From contig DJEE01000063.1 of the NCBI GenBank assembly GCA_002431805.1, forward strand, positions 3,221 to 8,583: a stretch of 5,363 nucleotides of DNA, written 5' to 3'. Source of the stretch: Eggerthellaceae bacterium UBA5906. Lineage in GTDB: Bacteria; Actinomycetota; Coriobacteriia; Coriobacteriales; Eggerthellaceae. Below, in pieces: positions 1 through 4,383 of the stretch (position 1 is the stretch's first letter; every line of letters starts with the position of its first letter). The position numbers were made by a program, and so were the translations under genes. The notes under the pieces were generated by a model that saw only the letters and a program-made list of their open reading frames with translations, searched no databases and was not told the DNA's origin.

Positions 1-1
1 C

Positions 2-124
2 TGCTACGTCCCCCTGTTCACGAATACGGTGCCGTTTTTCCGTTGGGTGCTTAATGCGTATGCTTCGAACGAAACAACGAAGGCGGGTGCGCTCGAATGT
101 CGAGGGTATCCATCTTCGCGGTGA
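2..124 (+). CDS. Possible 3' end of an unidentified upstream gene
   Basis: One frame is open from the window edge to a TGA at 122-124 and gives about 40 residues. The first part is hydrophobic and aromatic (YVPLFTNTVPFFRWVLNAY) and resembles the end of a membrane protein; the tail is polar. Third positions are mostly G or C in the first half and less so at the end. No motif allows a family to be named. The other two plus-strand frames also stay open for 17-50 codons, so openness is weak evidence here. The stretch from 125 to 194 carries no gene that I can see. Confidence 0.3.
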   Translation, partial: CYVPLFTNTVPFFRWVLNAYASNETTKAGALECRGYPSSR

Positions 125-154
125 TGCGGTTGCTTTTGCATGAAGGCGCCGCCT

Positions 155-196
155 GCTTGTGCGCGGGGAGCAAGCGAGCGGCGCGTTTTCGCCGCT
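155..196. other. Two adjacent hairpins at the convergent 3' ends
   Basis: GCTTG (155-159) pairs with CAAGC (171-175). AGCGGCG (177-183) pairs with CGCCGCT (190-196) around a 6-base loop, and the second hairpin overlaps the stop codon of the minus-strand HxlR gene. They sit where the regulator gene and any gene entering from the left would converge. Neither hairpin is followed by a T-run on either strand, so I do not call an intrinsic terminator. They may only slow transcription or protect the 3' end. Confidence 0.3.
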
Positions 197-527
197 ATTG
201 CTCGCGCACGAGCTTTTGGTAGCCGGTGCCCCAGGTTGCCATGCTTTCGATGATGGGGCGCATGGTTTCGCCCAGGTCGCTGAGCGCGTATTCAGTGCGC
301 GGCGGCACTTCTGGGAACACGGTGCGCGTGATTAGGCCGTCTTTTTTCAAGGCGCGCAGGTTGTCGGTGAGCACCTTCTCGCTGATGCCGGGGATGGCGC
401 GGCGCAGTTCGCTGAAACGAAACGGCTTATCCATAAGCTGTTGGATGACGAAAATCTTCCATTTGTTGCCGATGAGCATGAGCGTGGTGGCAACGGGGCA
501 CGGGGGAAGTTCGTCTTTTGTGAGCAT
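195..527 (-). CDS. HxlR-family winged-helix transcriptional regulator
   Basis: This encodes a 110-residue DNA-binding protein of the HxlR (MarR-like) family, which usually binds short dyads as dimers near its own gene. The family signature is clear: Cys10-Pro-Val followed by TLMLIGNKWK, then the helix-turn-helix FRFSELRRAIPGISEKVLTDNL, the wing region (ITRTVFPEVPPRTEYALS), and a C-terminal dimerisation helix ending GTGYQKLVREQ. Length is typical. Cys10 aligns with the conserved N-terminal cysteine that senses electrophiles or oxidants in relatives such as YodB; it is the only cysteine left after choosing this start, so redox or thiol sensing is possible but unproven. I chose the ATG at 525-527 because GAAAGGA lies 6 bases upstream. 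A TTG at 549-551 would add 8 residues but would place that Shine-Dalgarno sequence inside the gene. The gene is divergent from the repeat-peptide cassette, so it probably controls that cassette and itself. Confidence 0.93.
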   Translation of the reverse strand: MLTKDELPPCPVATTLMLIGNKWKIFVIQQLMDKPFRFSELRRAIPGISEKVLTDNLRALKKDGLITRTVFPEVPPRTEYALSDLGETMRPIIESMATWGTGYQKLVREQ

Positions 528-533
528 GAGTTT

Positions 534-540
534 TCCTTTC
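534..540 (-). promoter_or_regulatory. Ribosome binding site that fixes the HxlR start
   Basis: Read on the minus strand this is GAAAGGA, with 6 bases to the ATG at 527. It favours this ATG over the TTG at 551. Confidence 0.7.
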
Positions 541-554
541 GCGCAGGTCAAAGC

Positions 555-586
555 TACCTTATAAAAAGGTGGGTACCTAATAGATT
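555..586. promoter_or_regulatory. Divergent promoter/operator region with ACCT/AGGT half-sites
   Basis: This is an AT-rich island in the divergent gap. ACCTT (556-560) and AAGGT (566-570) form a dyad around ATAAA. TACCTTA (555-561) is repeated as TACCTAA (574-580), 19 bases apart or about two helical turns, and GGTACC at 572-577 is itself a palindrome. On the minus strand, TATAAG (558-563) could be the -10 of the HxlR gene, placing its start about 24 bases before the ATG. On the plus strand, TTATAA (559-564) and TAGATT (581-586), 16 bases apart, are a weak -35/-10 pair. Binding here would block both promoters, as is usual for HxlR regulators. The half-site assignment is inference from sequence alone. 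Confidence 0.4.
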
Positions 587-632
587 AGTGGCTTCTTCCC
601 CACATGCGGCTTCTTCTTGAAAATGCATTATA

Positions 633-653
633 GACGCCCGCCGAGGAGGCGTC
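633..653 (+). promoter_or_regulatory. 5' leader hairpin upstream of the peptide gene
   Basis: GACGCC (633-638) pairs with GGCGTC (648-653) around a 9-base loop. It ends 9 bases before the AAGGAG ribosome binding site (663-668) of the peptide gene. It could be a stabilising 5' RNA hairpin or a second protein-binding dyad. TATAGA at 629-634 overlaps its edge and could be a -10 box, but no -35 lies at the right distance. Confidence 0.3.
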
Positions 654-674
654 ACGAACAAGAAGGAGACGAAG

Positions 675-917
675 ATGAGCAATCTTGACAACGTCGTATC
701 TGGCGGCTGCGGCACCGCCGATCCCGCGCCGGCTTGCGGAACCGCGTGCGGCAGCGCCGACCCGAAGCCCGCGCCGGCTTGCGGTTCTGCTGATCCCGCG
801 TCCGCGTGCGGCAGCGCGGATCCGGCCGCAGCGCCGGCTTGTAGTTCCGCCGACCCGGCTCCGGCTTGCGGCAGCACCGACCCCGCGCCCGCGTGTGGCA
901 CGAAGGACCCCGAATAG
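675..917 (+). CDS. Cys-X3-Asp repeat peptide, probable ranthipeptide-type RiPP precursor (ACGX-like)
   Basis: This encodes an 80-residue, extremely biased peptide. A short N-terminal segment (residues 1-11, MSNLDNVVSGG) is followed to the end by tandem units of the form C-G-S/T-A-D-P-A-P-A. There are eight cysteines (12, 21, 25, 36, 45, 56, 65, 74), and seven are followed at +4 by Asp and at +5 by Pro; only Cys21 lacks the Asp. There is no hydrophobic core, signal peptide or enzyme motif. The start is certain: AAGGAG lies 6 bases before the ATG. Cys-X3-Asp is the substrate motif of PapA/PapB (freyrasin), where a radical SAM enzyme joins Cys sulfur to the Asp beta-carbon. The A-C-G-x repeat also fits the 'ACGX-repeat peptide' family that I recall being described computationally beside radical SAM/SPASM proteins. 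Such an enzyme is encoded two genes downstream. Precursor identity is well supported by motif and neighbourhood; the chemistry and final product are inference. A metal-binding repeat protein is the main alternative. Confidence 0.9.
   Translation: MSNLDNVVSGGCGTADPAPACGTACGSADPKPAPACGSADPASACGSADPAAAPACSSADPAPACGSTDPAPACGTKDPE
708..911 (+). repeat. In-frame tandem repeat array encoding CGxxDP units
   Basis: Cysteine-to-cysteine spacing along the array is 9, 4, 11, 9, 11, 9 and 9 residues. The unit is therefore nine codons (CGSADPAPA), sometimes lengthened by two codons (extra Lys-Pro or Ala-Ala) and once cut to four (CGTA before Cys25). DNA blocks such as gccggcttgcgg and gcgtgcggcagc recur with synonymous differences, as expected for an array that has expanded by duplication and then been held by selection on the Cys/Asp/Pro positions. 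Confidence 0.85.
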
Positions 918-1003
918 CGTAAAGGGTCCCGCGGCGCGGATGCGCTCGTGCGGGCTAAGGTTAAGGTCCAACCGCCTTGTTTTGGCCCGCGCGCGCGCCG
1001 CGC

Positions 1004-1060
1004 CCGATCAGCCGGATTTGCTTGCACATGGCATGTGCGCGGGCGGATGCAGCTGATCGG
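1004..1060 (+). other. Structured intercistronic RNA element
   Basis: The 249-base gap between the peptide and the next gene holds no convincing ORF but has a strong fold. CCGATCAGC (1004-1012) pairs perfectly with GCTGATCGG (1052-1060). Inside it, GCACA (1024-1028) pairs with TGTGC (1034-1038) around a 5-base loop. There is no T-run after it, so it is not a standard terminator. Such structures between a RiPP precursor and its enzymes often act as a processing or partial-stop site that keeps precursor mRNA in excess. That role is inferred here. Confidence 0.4.
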
Positions 1061-1166
1061 TGCCGCTGGCGCAGGACCTGGAGCGCTGTTTGGCGCTTCT
1101 GGGCCGCTGCGTTTGGCGGTCGCATTCGATTCCGTTTTCACCAATCTTCTAGCGAAAGGCCAGCTC

Positions 1167-1793
1167 ATGAACTTGCAAATCTGTCTTGAAAAGCTCAAGC
1201 TTATCGGCACGCTCGATTTCGCGAACGTGGCTGAGGACGGATCGCCCCAGGTGCGCTGCATCAGTGCGCTGCACTACGAGCCCGATGCTGTGTACTTCCT
1301 TACGTCTCGTGGCAAGCCGTTTGCGCGCGATTTGGCGCGCGACGGGCGCGTGCAGGCGGTAGGGCGCACGCGCTTCAACGAGATGCTGCGCCTGTCGGGG
1401 CGCGCGGTGGAGGTGCCGGGTGTCGAAGGCGTGCGCATCCGCGACCTCATCTATGCCGAGCAGCCCTATCTTGCCAACGTCTACCCTGGTCAAACGCGTG
1501 ACATCAACGTGATTTTCCAGATTGAGGACGCTTCCATCGAGTACTTCAACTTAGGCGTGCATCCCATCTTCCGCGAAACGTACCGCTTGGATGGCGGCCA
1601 GGCCGCAGCGCGCGGTTACCGCATCACCGATGCGTGCATCGGCTGCGGAACGTGCCAGGGCGTGTGCCCGCAGGGCGTCATCGAGGCTGGCGAGGTTGGT
1701 GAGCCGTTCCGCATTCACGCGGAGAACTGCCTGCATTGCGGCGCGTGCTTCGAGGCGTGCCCAGTCGAGGCGATCGAGTGCGTGGGCGAATAG
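1167..1793 (+). CDS. PNPOx-like flavin-binding protein with C-terminal 2x[4Fe-4S] ferredoxin domain
   Basis: This is a 208-residue cytoplasmic protein with two parts. Residues 1 to about 135 resemble the pyridoxamine-5'-phosphate-oxidase-like split barrel that binds FMN or related flavins, with an N-terminal helix then TLDFANVAEDGSPQVRCIS, VYFLTSRGKPFARDLARD and a RLSGRAVEV strand. Residues 150-208 form a bacterial-type ferredoxin with two CX2CX2CX3CP motifs: Cys157/160/163/167 and Cys188/191/194/198, each expected to ligate a [4Fe-4S] cluster. The start was chosen at 1167 because GAAAGG lies 7 bases upstream; an in-frame ATG at 948 would add an Arg/Gly/Ala-rich tail unlike the family. The gene lies 18 bases before the radical SAM gene and is probably cotranscribed. 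Fused flavin and ferredoxin modules suit electron transfer, so it may supply reductant to the radical SAM enzyme. The family-level call is firm; the partner role is inference, and a redox role unrelated to the peptide remains possible. Confidence 0.88.
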   Translation: MNLQICLEKLKLIGTLDFANVAEDGSPQVRCISALHYEPDAVYFLTSRGKPFARDLARDGRVQAVGRTRFNEMLRLSGRAVEVPGVEGVRIRDLIYAEQPYLANVYPGQTRDINVIFQIEDASIEYFNLGVHPIFRETYRLDGGQAAARGYRITDACIGCGTCQGVCPQGVIEAGEVGEPFRIHAENCLHCGACFEACPVEAIECVGE

Positions 1794-1799
1794 GGGGGC

Positions 1800-1805
1800 G
1801 AAGGA
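1800..1805 (+). promoter_or_regulatory. Ribosome binding site deciding the radical SAM start
   Basis: GAAGGA ends directly against the ATG at 1806 but lies 6 bases before the ATG at 1812. Spacing therefore favours 1812 as the start. Confidence 0.6.
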
Positions 1806-1811
1806 ATGAAC

Positions 1812-3043
1812 ATGGACAGCCAGCGCGTAACCCGAGACTGTAACGCACAACAACCGGTTACAAACGGTGACCGAGTTGACCAATTAGCCGGGCGAACCGT
1901 GAGCGACGCGCATGCCGCGGCCGCTGTCCGCGGTGCCGCAACGGCCCGAGACGTCGCCGGCGGCGCTTCGGATGCGCACCCCGCGCGGCCGATGCGGCCG
2001 CGAAAGCCCACGTTCGCCTTCCAGTGGCACATCACCGACGAATGCGATCAACGCTGCAAGCACTGTTACCTGTTCAGCGAGGATGCGCGCATGGGTGCAA
2101 GTCCATGAGCTGGGATGATATGCTGCACGTGTTGGACAGCTGCTATGACCTGTGCGAGCGGATGGGCCGCCAGCCCTACTTCTACATCACCGCCGGCGAC
2201 CCAATTCTGCATCGCGACTTTTGGCGTCTGGCCGAGGAACTGCATGCGCGCGGCGCCCTGTGGTGCATCATGGGCAATCCCTTTCATTTGACCGATGAGG
2301 TGTGCCGTCGTATGCGCAAGCTGGGCTGCCGCAAGTATCAGCTCAGCCTGGACGGCTCGAACGCCGCCACGCACGACCTGTTCCGCAAGCCCGGCAGCTT
2401 CGACGAGACGCTGCGCGCGGCCGAATGCATCAAGCGTTCCGGCATGTGGCTGGCACTTATGTCAACCGTTAGCAGCATGAACGCCGCCGAGCTGCCCGAC
2501 ATGATCGGCCTTGCGGCGCGCATCGGCGCCGACGTGTTCGCGTTCGGACGCTACTGCCCCACGAAGGGCCAACGCCTGGATGAGTTCCATATGGAGCCGC
2601 TGGAGTATCGCGTGCTGCTGGTGGCGTGCCAGGAGCGCATAGATGCCCTGCAGCAGGCGGGGTGCAAAACCACGTTCCAGAAGAAGGACCACCTGTGGAC
2701 GCTGATTGATTGGGAACAGGGGCGCTTCCGCATTCCCGAGGGCGCCCGGTGCGGCAAGGTTTACGACGGCTGCCATTGCGGTATCGCGCACATGACCGTG
2801 CTGCCCACCGGCGACGTGTACGCGTGCCGTCGCATGGAAAGCAAAATCGGCAACGTGGGCGAGCAGGGCATGTACGACCTGTTCATGGGGCAGAACATGG
2901 AAGCTCATCGCGAGTTTGCCAAGTTCGAGAAGTGCAGCCGTTGCGAACTGGCCGGCTGGTGCCGTGGCTGCCCGGCGGTGGCGGCGGGCTACACGGGCAA
3001 CATGTACGCTCCCGATCCGCAGTGCTGGAAGGAAGTTGACTAG
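1812..3043 (+). pseudogene. Radical SAM/SPASM peptide maturase (ACGX/PapB-like), frameshifted
   Basis: If one base is restored, this encodes a 410-residue radical SAM enzyme predicted to install thioether bonds in the repeat peptide. Residues 1-70 are an unusual Ala/Asp/Arg-rich extension. FQWHITDECDQRCKHCYLF follows, with the SAM [4Fe-4S] motif CX3CX2C at Cys78/82/85. The second half sits in another frame: an AGDP loop (GGEP-like, residues 128-131), then LSLDG, then a SPASM domain with C323-X10-G-X4-C339 and Cys375/378/384/387, plus Cys405, which would carry auxiliary [4Fe-4S] clusters. The first frame stops at TGA 2106-2108. Inserting one base after 2098 (GCN AAG TCC) joins both halves smoothly as ...DARMGA-KSMSWDDML... 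The site has no slippery heptamer. A GCC-to-GC deletion or an assembly error fits best, and since both halves are well conserved the break is recent or artefactual. As written, neither fragment can work, because the cysteine motif and the remaining barrel plus SPASM are separated. It lies 18 bases after the ferredoxin gene, in one operon. Confidence 0.88.
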
Positions 3044-3110
3044 CACTTCATGGATTTGCTGACGCAGCGTTTCGCGGACGGTTTGCGTTTGATTTCGAAA
3101 GGGGTTCGAG

Positions 3111-3995
3111 ATGATGTTGGGTTGTGGCCGTGCGGCCGAGAAACAAGATGCGGCAAGCGATGTGAAGCGCCTTGCTGAGACGCTGAGCGGCGCCGATGCC
3201 GTGTTCGTGGGTGTGGGTGCGGGGCTTTCCACGGCGGCGGGCTTCACGTATTCCGGGCCGCGGTTCGAACAGCATTTCGCCGATTTTCGGCAGCGTTATG
3301 GGTTTACCGACATGTACTCGGGCGGGTTCTACCCATACGCCACGCCCGAGGAGCGCTGGGCGTTTTGGAGCAGCTACGTTATGGTGAACCGTTACGACCT
3401 GGGACCGAACCCGCTGTACATCAAGCTGCGCGAATTGCTTGAAGGTCGCGATTATTTCGTGCTGACCACCAACGTTGACCACCAGTTCCAACTGGCGGGG
3501 TTCGACAAGCGTCGCCTGTTCTACACGCAAGGCGATTACGGACTGTTCCAATGCAGTAAGCCGTGCTGTGCCGAGACGTTCGACAACGAGCAGGCCATCC
3601 GCGCCATGTACGAGCAGCAGCGCAACTTGCGCATTCCCAGCGAGTTGATTCCGCGCTGCCGGCATTGCGGTGCCGAGATGTCCATGAATCTGCGCGCCGA
3701 CAACACGTTTGTGCAGGACGAGGGCTGGTATGCCGCCGCCGCGCGGTACCGCGATTTCGTGCGCCGCCACGAGGGCATGCGCGTGCTGTACTTGGAGCTT
3801 GGCGTAGGGTTTAACACGCCGGTGATCATCAAATACCCGTTTTGGCAGGCCACGTTGGCAAACTCGCAAGCAACGTACGCGTGCGTGAACATGGGCGAGG
3901 CGCTTGTGCCGCGCGATATCGAAAGGCAATCCATCTGCATCAACGCCGACCTTGCCGAGGTGATTGACGAACTTTCGCACGCTGCGAATTCCTAG
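3111..3995 (+). CDS. Sir2-family (sirtuin) NAD-dependent protein, class M-like with Gln at the catalytic His site
   Basis: This encodes a 294-residue cytoplasmic protein with the sirtuin NAD-binding fold. Visible motifs are VGAGLSTAAGF (residues 35-45), GPRF (49-52), TTNVDHQFQLAG (119-130, matching the classical TQNID.LH.xAG), YTQGDYG (138-144) and GVGFNTP (231-237, matching GTSL.V.P). Zinc is probably held by cysteines at 148, 152/153, 183 and 186. In classical deacetylases the block before the first zinc cysteine reads HG and supplies the catalytic His; here it is Gln140-Gly141. The same His-to-Gln change marks class M sirtuins (SirTM), which ADP-ribosylate lipoylated GcvH-like proteins rather than deacetylate. 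AAAGGGG lies 6 bases before the ATG at 3111; the ATG at 3114 is equally possible. The gene follows the radical SAM gene by 67 bases on the same strand without a clear terminator, so it may be cotranscribed. No macrodomain or lipoate-ligase partner gene is seen in the window. The family is certain; activity and target are not. Confidence 0.9.
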   Translation: MMLGCGRAAEKQDAASDVKRLAETLSGADAVFVGVGAGLSTAAGFTYSGPRFEQHFADFRQRYGFTDMYSGGFYPYATPEERWAFWSSYVMVNRYDLGPNPLYIKLRELLEGRDYFVLTTNVDHQFQLAGFDKRRLFYTQGDYGLFQCSKPCCAETFDNEQAIRAMYEQQRNLRIPSELIPRCRHCGAEMSMNLRADNTFVQDEGWYAAAARYRDFVRRHEGMRVLYLELGVGFNTPVIIKYPFWQATLANSQATYACVNMGEALVPRDIERQSICINADLAEVIDELSHAANS

Positions 3996-4007
3996 CGGTA
4001 CGTTATG

Positions 4008-4129
4008 GTATGTCAAGTGCGTAGGTTGTGGCGGGCAGCGCTGATAGCTGGTGGCTCAGCCAGGTGATATGACAGTAATCGGCGCCCTTGCAGCGCCGAT
4101 TGCGTTTTCAACCTACGCACTTCGCATAT
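4008..4129. repeat. 122-base element with 21-base imperfect terminal inverted repeats
   Basis: The left arm (4008-4028) and right arm (4109-4129) are inverted copies. AAGTGCGTAGGTTG (4015-4028) matches its partner (4109-4122) over 14 perfect pairs. Beyond a C·C mismatch the stem extends by six more pairs, two of them G·T. The interior contains CTGGT/GCCAG (4048-4052/4059-4063) and the 9-bp hairpin at 4077-4101. It could be a structured RNA, the 3' end of the sirtuin transcript, or a small non-autonomous transposon remnant (MITE). TA dinucleotides occur near both ends (4009-4010, 4127-4128), as IS630-type insertions would leave, but a TA pair alone is weak evidence. Confidence 0.55.
4077..4108 (+). 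terminator. Probable intrinsic terminator after the sirtuin gene
   Basis: AATCGGCGC (4077-4085) pairs perfectly with GCGCCGATT (4093-4101) around a 7-base loop, followed by GCG and TTTT (4105-4108). The stem is strong, but the T-run is short and offset by three bases. It lies 82 bases after the sirtuin stop and probably ends the cassette transcript. It is nested inside the larger inverted repeat. Confidence 0.6.
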
Positions 4130-4133
4130 GTTT

Positions 4134-4234
4134 TGCTGGGCGGGTGATGCCAGCAGTGCGGGGATGGTTCGCGCTGAGGCCTTCGGGTATCAGCGCGGGG
4201 CCGGTACCCCCTGAGCTCCTGTGCGGGGGCGTAC
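4134..4234 (+). other. Cluster of stable hairpins, including a UUCG-capped stem
   Basis: Several hairpins follow in sequence. TGCTGG (4134-4139) pairs with CCAGCA (4150-4155). CGCGCTGA (4170-4177) pairs with TCAGCGCG (4190-4197), and within it a short GCC/GGT stem is closed by a UUCG tetraloop (4182-4185). Downstream, GGGG (4197-4200) can pair with CCCC (4207-4210), or CCCCC (4207-4211) can pair instead with GGGGG (4225-4229), extended by GTA/TAC; the two are mutually exclusive. No coding frame here looks real. I do not recognise a known riboswitch or standard RNA (no SRP, 6S, RNase P or tmRNA signature). Confidence 0.4.
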
Positions 4235-4260
4235 TTTCCGTGTTTCGGTTGCGTGCGGGC

Positions 4261-4289
4261 TTTCGCCAGGCCTTTTTGCCCGGTATACT
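4261..4289 (+). promoter_or_regulatory. Probable prfC promoter
   Basis: TATACT (4284-4289) is a near-consensus -10 box in an otherwise GC-rich gap, followed by AATTTAG. The -35 is poor: TTTCGC at 4261-4266 with a 17-base spacer, or TTCGCC with 16. Transcription would begin near 4296, giving an mRNA leader of roughly 88 bases before the prfC ATG. Confidence 0.5.
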
Positions 4290-4316
4290 AATTTAGTTAC
4301 GCACGAAACAAACCAT

Positions 4317-4369
4317 GCCGGTTTGGCTGCGCCGCCGCGCGTTTGCGCGCCGGGCGGTTGGCCGGTTTG
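4317..4369 (+). promoter_or_regulatory. prfC leader hairpin flanked by direct repeats
   Basis: CCGCC (4332-4336) pairs with GGCGG (4353-4357), continuing after a 2-base bulge into GCGCG (4337-4341) with CGCGC (4346-4350) around a TTTG loop. The 9-base repeat GCCGGTTTG occurs at 4317-4325 and again at 4361-4369, just before the GGAAAGGA ribosome binding site (4371-4378). The hairpin could affect translation or elongation of the prfC mRNA; this is inferred from structure only. Confidence 0.4.
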
Positions 4370-4383
4370 CGGAAAGGAACTTC

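Noticed and set aside
708..911. CRISPR-like array
   Set aside because: The repeats are in-frame coding units with synonymous variation and no unique spacers.
948..1166. In-frame 73-residue upstream extension of the flavin/ferredoxin gene
   Set aside because: The extension is Arg/Gly/Ala-rich and unlike the family; the ATG at 1167 has a proper ribosome binding site and a natural protein start.
554..1261. Long minus-strand ORF (235 codons) rich in Ala-Gly-Ser-Ala repeats, and overlapping Arg-rich frames
   Set aside because: It is the antisense image of the Cys-repeat gene. The repeats make all frames open and low in complexity, and no ribosome binding site or motif supports it.
2024..2098. 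ATG at 2024 as the start of the radical SAM protein
   Set aside because: The first 25 residues from there are out-of-frame translation of the CX3CX2C region. A radical SAM protein without that motif makes no sense, and there is no ribosome binding site.
2091..2110. Programmed -1 ribosomal frameshift joining the two halves of the radical SAM gene
   Set aside because: No X-XXY-YYZ slippery heptamer or homopolymer is present, and radical SAM maturases are not known to use recoding.
3044..3110. Terminator between the radical SAM gene and the sirtuin
   Set aside because: Only a weak 5-bp ACGCA/TGCGT pairing is present, with no T-run, so readthrough into the sirtuin is more likely.
3048..4016. 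322-codon minus-strand ORF opposite the sirtuin
   Set aside because: It is a mirror of a well-supported sirtuin gene in GC-rich DNA. The translation is His/Arg/Val-rich with no recognisable domain.
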